From Celerinatantimonas sp046054165 (GTDB taxonomy: Bacteria; Pseudomonadota; Gammaproteobacteria; Enterobacterales; Celerinatantimonadaceae): 64,000 bases of DNA. A model generated the notes under the pieces. It made no database searches. It saw nothing but the letters and a program-made list of their open reading frames with translations, and was not told where the DNA came from. Shown in pieces: positions 45,264 to 53,938 of this stretch. The position numbers and the translations under genes are program-made. Numbering within the stretch: the first letter of the stretch is position 1; every line of letters begins with the position of its first letter. Location of the stretch: contig NZ_JBFNXK010000008.1 in assembly GCF_046054165.1 (NCBI RefSeq), positions 1-64,000 of the forward strand, in the 5' to 3' direction.

Positions 45264-46415
45264 TTACTCAAATGTCCTTCTTGGAACAAGAGTTTCGTAA
45301 GCAAATAGGATTAATAATCCTGTTCCGAAAGTTACAAAAACAAATGTCATTCCTTCTGAACCAACCGCATCCAACATGGCACCGATAATAAGTAACCCGG
45401 TAATGCCTCCCATTGAATCCATCATGGCATAACTCATATTGGCCGACATCTGATCCTGCTGACAAAAACGCTCTCCCATTACCGTAATACCAATGCCATA
45501 AATTCCACCCAGACATCCCCCCCACACAAAAAGCAGCGCCAATGCCACACTGTATTCAGCATAAACAGCCAGTGATAAAAACACCGAACAAACCACCGCG
45601 CCAAAAACAGCCGCCAAGACCACCACACAGCGATTCAAAAATGACGAGAGCATACTCACCAACATTCCAAGGCTGACCGATCCCAGCATAAAAGTCGTCA
45701 GCAGCAGTTGAGCCTCTGATTCGCTCAGCCCATTTTTCAGCCCATAAAGAGTCAAAAAACTAGGCAATCCAAAGAAACCAATACCACCGACAAATGCCGA
45801 AACCAGAATAATTTTGGCATGCTTAAACGCAAATCGGAAACGAACCAACCCCACCCCTTGCATCGCCTGCCGCTGCACTCGAAGCACCACACAACAGAGT
45901 ATCGGGATCAACGTAATCACGGCACTAAAGGCAAATCGCCAGTGCATCGGGATTGGAACTAATTGCAGAACAATCGGCCCCAGCGCAACCCCGCATGATA
46001 ATGCCGATGAATACAACCCAATCCACATGCCTTTGAGTCGCCCCGATATTGAAATATTTAACCAAGTCTGGACCAGTACCAAAACCATCCCAGATGCCAA
46101 TCCATAGCAAAATATTAATCCAACCCAAACCGCATAAAACGAACTATAAGTCATAATAAGTAAACTAATCGCTCTCACCAGTTCTAATAAAATAAAAGAA
46201 CGAATAATTCCAATCTTATTTAAACCGATAGAAATAGGTCGATACAATAATAATGGACCAATAATTTCGAACGCCATTGCCATACCAATTAGAGTATTCC
46301 CATATCCTTGTTCATTCATATTTACAGGAATAGTGACATAATTAATCCCTGATGATAACTGCACAATTAAAGCCACCATAATTAGTATGATAGGTATAAT
46401 TTTATTAATCATCAT
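45264..46415 (-). CDS. MFS transporter, last gene of the amine-channel cassette
   Basis: A 383-residue polytopic protein with about 12 helices and YcaD-like loops (GLYSSALSCGVALGP, GGIYGIGITVMGERF). The substrate is unknown. Its ATG overlaps the stop of the sensor gene by ATGA, so it is translationally coupled to the decarboxylase-channel-sensor genes. Uptake of the amino acid substrate or export of the amine product is the simplest guess. Confidence 0.82.
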   Translation of the reverse strand: MMINKIIPIILIMVALIVQLSSGINYVTIPVNMNEQGYGNTLIGMAMAFEIIGPLLLYRPISIGLNKIGIIRSFILLELVRAISLLIMTYSSFYAVWVGLIFCYGLASGMVLVLVQTWLNISISGRLKGMWIGLYSSALSCGVALGPIVLQLVPIPMHWRFAFSAVITLIPILCCVVLRVQRQAMQGVGLVRFRFAFKHAKIILVSAFVGGIGFFGLPSFLTLYGLKNGLSESEAQLLLTTFMLGSVSLGMLVSMLSSFLNRCVVVLAAVFGAVVCSVFLSLAVYAEYSVALALLFVWGGCLGGIYGIGITVMGERFCQQDQMSANMSYAMMDSMGGITGLLIIGAMLDAVGSEGMTFVFVTFGTGLLILFAYETLVPRRTFE

Positions 46416-47752
46416 TTCACCTTATAAAGAGTCCATTCGATCCATAAAGTTGAACTATTTTTTAATTGGATATGGCATCCAAGATTTTCTAACCGAATCA
46501 AGGCACTTAAAAGTTTAATTTCAATAGCACTCAATTTAATAAGCTGTTCATATTCAATTTTATACAAAGGGACATTTATTATTCGTATGATCTTAGCGGG
46601 TAATAAAAATAGCTGCTTGTGACTGGAATGAAAAACAGAACGGAGTTTCCAGCTATCTAATAATTCAGACGCCATCTCAATTTCAGCCATGACCGGATGA
46701 TGAATCAGTTGCTCAAATACGTCATATAACGAAAATAATGCCTCCCCCATCGCTTCGGGCCAACAAGCCTGTAACACCTCATTTCCTCGCCAGGTCAGCG
46801 TCCCAAGCCGATGCTGGATCAAGCGCTCCTGAAAGTTATTCAGCCACTGCGGAAAATTTCCCCGCTGCGAGGATTCTGATTTTAATAATGAATATTCTCC
46901 ATATTTTTCAAGTGATTCTAATTTTTGAGTATCCCCGGAATAAGATGGATCTTTCAGTTGATAGAAAAATTTCATCAAGGCAACTAACAAATATCCCTGT
47001 CGTTGTAATTTATCTAAATTCAGATCGGATTGTTGATTGATCACCGTAAATAAACGATTTCGGTTAAAATGTGAGCGACGGATCCACCATACGATCAGGC
47101 CGACAATAATCCCTAAAAAAACTATGATAATTTTAGCTTTATTAAAAACTTGTTTTATCGGGGCCATCCGAAGATAAAAATTGCCCAACTCCAAATCCAT
47201 GGCTAATACACCGACAAATCGACCTTGATGATCATAAAAAGGTGCATAAGCACTTATAAATGTTCCCCATTGATCATGATAGGGTATTTTAGATATTCCA
47301 ATCTGCTGGTTTTTTAACGCCTGATATAACTCATCCGGTGCATCACGATATAACTCCATTAAAGCCGGCGGTTCATCTGCAATTCCATCACCATCATTAT
47401 CATTTTGAGGGCTTGGATTCACGATAAAATAAACTTTATTATTTTGTAATATACACGTATAAATATATCGAACATCAGCAGCGGCTTTCCGAATACTTTC
47501 CATGTGCTGGGCCATTTGCTGATAAACCGGATCAGAGCGGGATGTCGAAGCTGAGAACTGTTCATGTACCGAACCATCCAGAGTCGTAGCCGCAGCCGAT
47601 ACCGTTGAAATCAAACCAATTTTAATCTGTTCTTCCAGAGCATCCATCGACTTGGTATAAAGTAAATAGATGGTCACCCCCAGCAGCAACATAAAAATAC
47701 TACTCACGACAATGACTTCACTGATATATTGAAAAGGCTTACTGGGTTTCAT
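46412..47752 (-). CDS. Membrane sensor with Cache-like periplasmic domain and unrecognised cytoplasmic domain
   Basis: A 446-residue protein with membrane helices at about 12-32 and 206-224. The periplasmic part resembles Cache/PAS sensor domains (HDQWGTFISAYAPFYD, GRFVGVLAMDLELG). It contains an EF-hand-like loop, DNDGDGIADE at 118-127, suited to calcium. The cytoplasmic part (about 230-446) has no HAMP, histidine-kinase H-box, GGDEF, EAL or chemoreceptor hairpin that I can see; it may be a degenerate kinase-like or novel output domain. The ATG at 47752 overlaps the channel stop as ATGA; a TTG two codons upstream is also in frame. Confidence 0.75.
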   Translation of the reverse strand: MKPSKPFQYISEVIVVSSIFMLLLGVTIYLLYTKSMDALEEQIKIGLISTVSAAATTLDGSVHEQFSASTSRSDPVYQQMAQHMESIRKAAADVRYIYTCILQNNKVYFIVNPSPQNDNDGDGIADEPPALMELYRDAPDELYQALKNQQIGISKIPYHDQWGTFISAYAPFYDHQGRFVGVLAMDLELGNFYLRMAPIKQVFNKAKIIIVFLGIIVGLIVWWIRRSHFNRNRLFTVINQQSDLNLDKLQRQGYLLVALMKFFYQLKDPSYSGDTQKLESLEKYGEYSLLKSESSQRGNFPQWLNNFQERLIQHRLGTLTWRGNEVLQACWPEAMGEALFSLYDVFEQLIHHPVMAEIEMASELLDSWKLRSVFHSSHKQLFLLPAKIIRIINVPLYKIEYEQLIKLSAIEIKLLSALIRLENLGCHIQLKNSSTLWIEWTLYKVK

Positions 47753-48759
47753 AAACAATGATTCGCCTCCACCAACAGCGCTACCGCAATGATCGATAAC
47801 AATGGGAATAAATAGCGGCAGTGATGCACGATTCGGAATGATGTCTTCTGTTTTTCTTCGCGAATTTTGACAAAAACAATCACTAAAATTGCCGTGAAAA
47901 TACTGACATACCCCAATACCACCATTCGCCCAATAAAGGTGGTATAGGGCAAACGCGGCAACAGACTACTGGTATAAAAAGTGTAAGCGACGACAGTAAG
48001 CATCATCGTAAATGACGTCATCAGGCGCTCTGTAAAACCATCGATCCAAAACACTGACCACGATGCAATCAGAATCAGCGATAGCGGCAGCAAAAACTGC
48101 CAGATATAGTAATTCGGTTTCCGTTTGGCCTGAATATGAACTTCTAATCGGGAAAAATAACTAGGATGATCATTTTCAATATGGTGATAAACAGACTCCG
48201 TCACCCGAGAAACGGGTTTATCCGTCATATCCCATTCACTAATGGTCTGATTCTCCAGCGCCTCTAAAAATACCGAAACATGGCGAAAAGAGAGCTGTGA
48301 CTTTTCATAAGAAAATGGCTCCATAATGATATCAAACGACTGCTGATCAAATGGGAACTTCCGAAAATCCATGGCCGTGGTAAACGTTCCGCTAAAACGT
48401 TCGTTGTAGATCACCCCTCCGGCTGCCGTTAAAACCAACCGTTTATTGGCCGTCTGACGTTTCCCGATAATATTAATAAATTCGAATGCGGGCACCCATA
48501 ACCCACTTTTAATCAGGGTATCGACACAACTATTCTCACAAATTTTCTCACCTTGAGCAGGGAAAAAAGCAGAAGGCTGATCCAGTTTCCAACTGGTCAC
48601 CAAATATCCATCGATCTGGTAAGTTTGATCTACCGTATTCACGCCATATATCTTATTAATCGAAATCGAGGTATCGACCAAGGGTTGAGCACGCACCGAC
48701 ATGGGATAATACAGCATCAAAGTCAATATCAATCCCATCCACCGTTTCAGGTTCATCAT
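47749..48759 (-). CDS. ELIC-type pentameric ligand-gated ion channel
   Basis: A 336-residue bacterial Cys-loop-family channel. There is a signal peptide (1-24) and an extracellular beta-sandwich (about 25-215) with LWVPAFEFIN and the cysteine-free loop MDFRKFPFDQQ (130-140). M1 (about 217-240, P225), M2 (about 243-264, TERLMTSFTMMLTVVAYTF), the LPRLPYTT linker (267-274), M3 and M4 (about 314-332) follow. M2 and the linker are nearly identical to my memory of ELIC from Dickeya (Erwinia) chrysanthemi, a cation channel opened by primary amines. E244 at the pore mouth fits cation selectivity. C74 and C78 may form an extra disulfide. It overlaps both neighbours by ATGA. Confidence 0.93.
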   Translation of the reverse strand: MMNLKRWMGLILTLMLYYPMSVRAQPLVDTSISINKIYGVNTVDQTYQIDGYLVTSWKLDQPSAFFPAQGEKICENSCVDTLIKSGLWVPAFEFINIIGKRQTANKRLVLTAAGGVIYNERFSGTFTTAMDFRKFPFDQQSFDIIMEPFSYEKSQLSFRHVSVFLEALENQTISEWDMTDKPVSRVTESVYHHIENDHPSYFSRLEVHIQAKRKPNYYIWQFLLPLSLILIASWSVFWIDGFTERLMTSFTMMLTVVAYTFYTSSLLPRLPYTTFIGRMVVLGYVSIFTAILVIVFVKIREEKQKTSFRIVHHCRYLFPLLSIIAVALLVEANHCL

Positions 48760-50189
48760 GCGTTATCTCCCGGAAATGGCGCATGTTCCTGCGTAGATGC
48801 CTCACGAAACCGCTCTGAAAATGCTCCGGGGGCCGCCAATGCACATAACAGTTCATCAAGTGATGAGCGAGTCACATGACTCAGCACCACAACATGACTC
48901 ATCGAATACCGGTACCCCTGATGGACCCAACTATCCTGTGCCAGCGAAAAGCGGGTAATAATAGGAACATCTGGAGAACTGAAACAAACAATATTGCTAT
49001 GCGGAGCCCTCGGCATGACCTTGAGAACCCGACCACTCGGATCAAGTTGCTGAAATAATCGAATTAACTGTTCACTCAAATATTCAGTATGATTAGCATT
49101 ATTCAAAGCCAAATGCCGTAACCCAAATTCCCCTAACGCAGCTAATCGTTCCCACAGAAATAAGGCATACAATCCCTGACGCGATCCGGATATGGTCGAA
49201 TCCCGGCTCGCAATGTAGGAGGGATGAAAACTGGAACCAATCTTATAACGCGACTGCATCAGATAAATCCCGCAGGCCCACGGTGCTCCCAACCATTTGT
49301 AAGGGCTGGCGCAAATCGACATTACTTCCGGATGACGAAACTCAAATGGATCCTCAGCGAGTTCAAAAGGATCCGCATGTAAATAAGGGGAAAAGTTAGC
49401 CCCCAAGGCACCATCCACATGGATCCAGTAGCGGCGATCATTATTTCGGTTACATCCAAGGATCGGTTTTAAGCGATTCAGGATCCGGGTGGTTGCATCG
49501 CTGCCACCGGTAAACGTTGTTCCATGATTTAACAACAGAATGATGGGATAATGGGCATCAATAAAAAACCGCACCAGTATTTCCAACGATTTCTCATGTA
49601 CCGCGCCCGTATCGTCCACCGGTAACCGCTGCTGCCAGTTTCGCCCCGGAAGTGGACAAGGCCCAAGTGTCGGCCCTATCTCATTAAACACTGGAATTCG
49701 TAAAATCTGGCAAGCTTTAAAAACAGAGTAGTGTGTTGCTTGCGAACAAATCAGTACCGGAGGTAACACCGTTTTAACGGCAGGCTGAGATGGACTAATC
49801 GCCTCTCCACAGAGGTAATCCCGAGCATTCCACAGCGCAAATAAATTCCCTTCGGTGGACCCCATGGCCGTGGTATATCCCCAATAGCGCCGCCGCTGTG
49901 CCGGATGCTGAAAGTGCCATAATCGAGCATAATATTCCACCACCGCGCGCTCAAATGGCTTAGCATTGATGCGGTATGACCCTTCATCATAGCCATCCCC
50001 TAAATTCACCAAATTCAGGGATAAAAACCGCATTAACGAGTTGGGAAAAGAAACATCCTGATTGGTCTGATAACCTAAAAAATTTTGCTTGAGCGCTTCC
50101 ATTCGAGCGCCATATTCCGCCAAAATGGCCTTTCTTTTAACTGCTGGTAAACCACGTTCTTCAATGACCAGCTGAGCATCAATATCCAT
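48756..50189 (-). CDS. PLP-dependent group II amino acid decarboxylase
   Basis: A 477-residue cytoplasmic enzyme with the group II fold. It has the PLP phosphate region GYTTAMGSTEGN (104-115), H153 stacking on PLP (THYS), D259 (HVDGA) holding the pyridine nitrogen, and the Schiff-base lysine K298 in SPYKWLG. It most resembles histidine-decarboxylase-like enzymes, but the substrate could also be another amino acid. It is the first gene of a coupled four-gene cassette with an amine-gated-type channel, so its product may be the channel ligand. ATG at 50189. Confidence 0.88.
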   Translation of the reverse strand: MDIDAQLVIEERGLPAVKRKAILAEYGARMEALKQNFLGYQTNQDVSFPNSLMRFLSLNLVNLGDGYDEGSYRINAKPFERAVVEYYARLWHFQHPAQRRRYWGYTTAMGSTEGNLFALWNARDYLCGEAISPSQPAVKTVLPPVLICSQATHYSVFKACQILRIPVFNEIGPTLGPCPLPGRNWQQRLPVDDTGAVHEKSLEILVRFFIDAHYPIILLLNHGTTFTGGSDATTRILNRLKPILGCNRNNDRRYWIHVDGALGANFSPYLHADPFELAEDPFEFRHPEVMSICASPYKWLGAPWACGIYLMQSRYKIGSSFHPSYIASRDSTISGSRQGLYALFLWERLAALGEFGLRHLALNNANHTEYLSEQLIRLFQQLDPSGRVLKVMPRAPHSNIVCFSSPDVPIITRFSLAQDSWVHQGYRYSMSHVVVLSHVTRSSLDELLCALAAPGAFSERFREASTQEHAPFPGDNA

Positions 50190-50447
50190 ATACCCTTCAC
50201 CATGATCGACTTCATGATTAAATTAACGGAAGTGAATACGAATAACGCGGGTAAAACCACGCAAAGATCTGGTTGAAAGATGAAGATTTCGAAACAAAGG
50301 AAAAACAGAACAGAGATTAAAAACCGTCTCCGATATATCCCCCACATTCACTCATTCAGGGGCTGTGCGGCCTCATCGCTAGCGAAGAAAGTCAGCTCAC
50401 CGCACAACATTTAGCCAATACCGGAGATCGGCTAAGCACACCATTGA

Positions 50448-50912
50448 TTACTGACCGCCCGCGAAACCTTGTTGACGCCAGGCTTCATAACTAATCACCG
50501 CCACCGAATTAGAAAGATTCAGACACCGACTATTGGGTTGCATCGGAATACGGATCCGCCGTTCAGGGGCAATCGATGCCATCACTTCAGGCGCTAACCC
50601 ATGCGTTTCAGCCCCAAAAAGTAACACATCATCATTCTGATACTGGATCTCAGTATAAGGACGACTGCCTTTGGTTGTACAAGCCAAAATCCGTCGCTCT
50701 CCCATCGCTTTAGCAAACTCATCGTAATTCGGATAAATAGTCAAATTCACTAAATCATGATAATCCAGACCAGCCCGACGTAATTTTTTCTCTTCTAAAT
50801 CAAAACCTAACGGTTCAATGAGATGTAATTTGCTCCCATTATTGGCCGCCAAACGAATAATATTTCCACAATTAGGCGCAATTTGTGGCTCAAACAAAGC
50901 AATATGGAACAC
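50448..50912 (-). CDS. trmL: tRNA (cytidine(34)-2'-O)-methyltransferase
   Basis: A SPOUT methyltransferase that 2'-O-methylates the wobble base of tRNA-Leu isoacceptors. The 154-residue protein has the trefoil-knot motifs NIIRLAANNG, LLFGAETHGL and CLNLSNSVAVISYEAWRQ. The GTG at 50912 has AGG six bases upstream and matches the E. coli N terminus; an in-frame GTG four codons earlier is less likely. It lies upstream of the decarboxylase gene on the same strand, with 258 bases between. Confidence 0.93.
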   Translation of the reverse strand: MFHIALFEPQIAPNCGNIIRLAANNGSKLHLIEPLGFDLEEKKLRRAGLDYHDLVNLTIYPNYDEFAKAMGERRILACTTKGSRPYTEIQYQNDDVLLFGAETHGLAPEVMASIAPERRIRIPMQPNSRCLNLSNSVAVISYEAWRQQGFAGGQ

Positions 50913-51027
50913 AATAAGCCTCACGAATAAACATCAGCAGCGCAGTATAACGCGATGCTCCGTGACTGCAAATTAGCTAAGACGATTAACCTTGAGTGAT
51001 GATTGGGCCACACTCGACGTTTCGGGA

Positions 51028-52350
51028 TCAGCGAAACCAAGTTTTATGGTATTTCAGATAATGCGCTATCAACGTAACACCGCGAGCCAACATGAAACAA
51101 CTTAGCGCAAACCATAACCCATGATTGCCCCAGGAACGGGTCAGCCACCAGACCGGGAAAAAAACGACAAATGCCGAAACCAGCATCCCGTTTCGCATAA
51201 TCCGCCCTTGAGTCACCGCGATATACACACCATCAAAAATATAACTGGAGACAGCAATCACCGGCATAATCACCAGCCAAGGTAAATAATCTGCCGCCTG
51301 TTCACGGATCAGTTCAATACTGGTTAATCCGGCAATAATCGATTTACCAGCCCCCCAATAAATCAGTGAAAATCCCAGGCTTACCCCAACGGCTACCTTA
51401 CAGGTTCGTCGAACACACTGCTCAAGCTGTGCCCGGTTTTGTTGTCCCATCGCATGTCCTGCCAGTGCTTCAACCGCATAAGCGAAGCCATCCAGAGCAT
51501 AAGAGGTAAATACCATAAAATTCATCAGAACCGCATTGGCAGCCACGATCAACGTCCCCAGTTTGGCCCCTTCAAAAGTGATAAACCCAAAACATAACTG
51601 TAATGCCAGCGTTCTTAAAAAAATATCTCGATTCAGGCGCAACAAATGCCACAATTTATGCCAATGAACCTGTAGTGTTTTTGACTGGGGTAATAGCGAT
51701 ACCCCCAAATGCTTCCAGGCTCGCCACAATAACCAAACCCCACCGATGGCCCCTGCGTAATCGGCAATTAACGAAGCCCCCGCAGCTCCGGCAACCCCCC
51801 AGTGAAATCCCATCACAAAGATTAAGTCCAGAGAAATATTAATCACATTCATCCAAATCAGTAGCGTCATCGGAGCTTTGGCCCGTTTCATCCCCAATAG
51901 ACATCCCAACGTGGCATAATGCATCAAGGCGGCCGGAGCCCCCCAAATTCGGATCTGATAATAGATATGCGCGTAATAGGTCACCTGTCCATCGGCATCC
52001 GACAGCAATGCCGCAAGTTGCCAGATCGGCCATTGCAGCACAATGAGGACAATGGCAATTCCCCAGCCCAACAATGCCGACTGCCGCCAGGTATCCACAG
52101 CCTGCTGATAATCAGCACGCCCCATTGCCTGCGCAACAACCCCAGTGGTCGACATTCGTAAAAAACCGGATAGCCAGAAGATAAAGCTGACCACCGTTGA
52201 GCCAATAGCGACGCCCCCCAAATAATAACTATAAGGAAGATGTCCGATCACCGCCGTATCGACCAGCCCTAACAGGGGCACTGTTACGTTGGATAAAATC
52301 ATCGGAATAGCAATCGAAAAAATAGCCCGATAGGACAGCATTGCGGACAT
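51028..52350 (-). CDS. dinF: MATE-family efflux transporter DinF
   Basis: A 440-residue MATE exporter with about 12 helices and the repeated N-terminal signature IPMILSNVTVPLLGLVDTAVIGHL. It directly follows lexA on the same strand, as E. coli dinF does, so SOS induction by read-through from the lexA promoter is likely. No separate LexA box is seen before it, but a stable hairpin separates it from lexA. ATG at 52350 with AGGG upstream. Confidence 0.93.
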   Translation of the reverse strand: MSAMLSYRAIFSIAIPMILSNVTVPLLGLVDTAVIGHLPYSYYLGGVAIGSTVVSFIFWLSGFLRMSTTGVVAQAMGRADYQQAVDTWRQSALLGWGIAIVLIVLQWPIWQLAALLSDADGQVTYYAHIYYQIRIWGAPAALMHYATLGCLLGMKRAKAPMTLLIWMNVINISLDLIFVMGFHWGVAGAAGASLIADYAGAIGGVWLLWRAWKHLGVSLLPQSKTLQVHWHKLWHLLRLNRDIFLRTLALQLCFGFITFEGAKLGTLIVAANAVLMNFMVFTSYALDGFAYAVEALAGHAMGQQNRAQLEQCVRRTCKVAVGVSLGFSLIYWGAGKSIIAGLTSIELIREQAADYLPWLVIMPVIAVSSYIFDGVYIAVTQGRIMRNGMLVSAFVVFFPVWWLTRSWGNHGLWFALSCFMLARGVTLIAHYLKYHKTWFR

Positions 52351-52404
52351 AGCAAATCCCTTGCACTGAAAAGTCAGCCCTAGAACAGGCGCTGAAGGAC
52401 TGCT

Positions 52405-52440
52405 GAACTTTCGTGCCGGGGTTTATCCCCACGAAAGTTC
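52405..52440 (-). promoter_or_regulatory. Hairpin in the lexA-dinF intergenic region
   Basis: GAACTTTCG/CGAAAGTTC (52405-52413/52432-52440) encloses GGGG/CCCC (52418-52421/52427-52430) with a TTTAT loop. It has no U tract. It may reduce dinF expression relative to lexA, or stabilise the lexA mRNA end. Confidence 0.5.
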
Positions 52441-52467
52441 AACAGATCGCTAGATTAAATAGAAAAA

Positions 52468-53139
52468 TTACAGCCAGTCTGAATTACGAATAATCCCCAC
52501 AGCCAAACCTTCAATCGTTAGTTCTTCGCAGCTGAGATCCACTTCAATGGGTTGATAGTCTTGGTTTTCAGGATGCAGAAACACATGATTATTTTTCCGC
52601 TCAAAACGTTTCACGGTCACATCATCCCCGACCCGGGCCACGACCACCTGACCATTCGTCACATCCTGCGTTTTATGCACCGCTAACAGGTCGCCATCCA
52701 TAATTCCAATTTCTTTCATACTTTCCCCCTGCACCCGCAATAGAAAATCAGCTCGGGGATGAAACAAAGCCGGATCGACGGCATAATGCGATTCAATATG
52801 TTGCTGCGCTAAGATAGGTGCTCCAGCAGCCACTTGACCAATCAACGGCAAACCACTTTCATCATTAGCGGCTTCAACATCTGGAAGAGACGTTGCATGA
52901 GCCTCTGATACAACTTCAGGGGATTCAGTTTCGACCAGACGTACTCCCCGCGATGCACCGGGGATCATTTCGATCACACCTTTACGGGCCAGCGCTTTTA
53001 GATGCTCTTCAGCCGCATTCGCGGAGCGAAACCCCAATTGTTTGGCAATTTCAGCACGGGTAGGCGGCATCCCGGTTGAATGGATATGCGATTTTATAAG
53101 TTCAAGAACCTGACTCTGACGCTTGGTAAGTGCTTTCAT
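52468..53139 (-). CDS. lexA: SOS repressor LexA
   Basis: Represses SOS genes and cleaves itself when RecA is active. The 223-residue protein has a winged helix (PPTRAEIAKQLGF), the A105-G106 cleavage site, and the S140/K156 catalytic dyad. The linker between the domains (about 70-97) is some 20 residues longer than in E. coli LexA. Two LexA boxes overlap its promoter region, so it is autoregulated. It is followed by dinF. Confidence 0.97.
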   Translation of the reverse strand: MKALTKRQSQVLELIKSHIHSTGMPPTRAEIAKQLGFRSANAAEEHLKALARKGVIEMIPGASRGVRLVETESPEVVSEAHATSLPDVEAANDESGLPLIGQVAAGAPILAQQHIESHYAVDPALFHPRADFLLRVQGESMKEIGIMDGDLLAVHKTQDVTNGQVVVARVGDDVTVKRFERKNNHVFLHPENQDYQPIEVDLSCEELTIEGLAVGIIRNSDWL

Positions 53140-53146
53140 GATAAAC

Positions 53147-53162
53147 CTGTTTTTTTATACAG
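53147..53162. promoter_or_regulatory. LexA (SOS) box 1
   Basis: CTGTTTTTTTATACAG, 16 bp with perfect CTGT/ACAG ends, lies 8 bases upstream of the lexA ATG. Confidence 0.92.
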
Positions 53163-53165
53163 CAA

Positions 53166-53181
53166 CTGTTAGTATATACAG
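53166..53181. promoter_or_regulatory. LexA (SOS) box 2
   Basis: CTGTTAGTATATACAG is a second 16-bp LexA site, 3 bases from the first. Tandem boxes before lexA are also found in E. coli. It also lies about 150 bases upstream of the divergent gene at 53334. Confidence 0.92.
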
Positions 53182-53333
53182 TGGTTTAGCAAGTGCAACT
53201 TTTTCTGTCGTTACAATCAATTAGACCGCGTCCCCTTGCAATATCATCCATACCGCTCAAAATGCGGACAAAGTCATAGCTTTTTCTGAGTTTGGCGATA
53301 TTATGTTCAAGTTCAAAAGAAAGGCAACCAGAC

Positions 53334-53840
53334 ATGATAATTGTAACCGGACAGGTCGCAGCTCTCGGGCACCAGAACTTAACGATTTGTCCTCATGCTC
53401 ATTCGCATACTATTCGATGTAGTTATATCCAGATGCAGCATGGTCCTATTATCGAAGGGCCACTCCAAATGGATGAAACCATTTATGAAGCCCTTCAAAG
53501 TGGCCGAATGATGACAATTGCCATTTATCCCGGAGGGTTATTCTTTCGCCGTTCCGTGCAAAGTGTTCGCTTTAGCCATGGGGATGTCGTCTGCAATCGG
53601 GAAGCCATCTTTAAGCGTTTCTTCACATTGGCCACATCCATGAGCATTGTCCTTTATGGATTGATCTATGGCTACTTCAGTCAATTAATCGATTCAGAAA
53701 GTGGCTTTCGAGCGGCGGGAGTCGGTCTGATCCTGTGGGTCATGCTAACCAGTTTTGCTTGGCTGCGTCTGCAACGTGGTCGTTACTGGTTACGTCTACG
53801 ACACCGATTATCCCATTTTACCCATCATTTTCATGAGTGA
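53334..53840 (+). CDS. Uncharacterised two-helix membrane protein
   Basis: A 168-residue protein. A soluble N-terminal part (1-90) is followed by two membrane helices (about 96-116 and 126-146) and a basic, His/Arg-rich tail. I do not recognise a family. The ATG at 53334 is used; the frame extends 14 codons upstream to a TTG without support. It diverges from lexA, and the tandem LexA boxes lie in the shared region. Confidence 0.65.
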   Translation: MIIVTGQVAALGHQNLTICPHAHSHTIRCSYIQMQHGPIIEGPLQMDETIYEALQSGRMMTIAIYPGGLFFRRSVQSVRFSHGDVVCNREAIFKRFFTLATSMSIVLYGLIYGYFSQLIDSESGFRAAGVGLILWVMLTSFAWLRLQRGRYWLRLRHRLSHFTHHFHE

Positions 53841-53938
53841 CCGTTACCCTTCTCATCGGATAAAAAGTAGCCCTTTGCCATCATAATGCATACACTGTTC
53901 AAGCGCGAATCATCCACTCAAGTCATTAAGGAGCGCGA

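Noticed and set aside
50364..50406. TGTGCGG/CCGCACA arms around the palindrome TCGCTAGCGA, considered as a trmL terminator
   Set aside because: Long loop with only a small internal palindrome and no U tract; too weak to annotate as a terminator.
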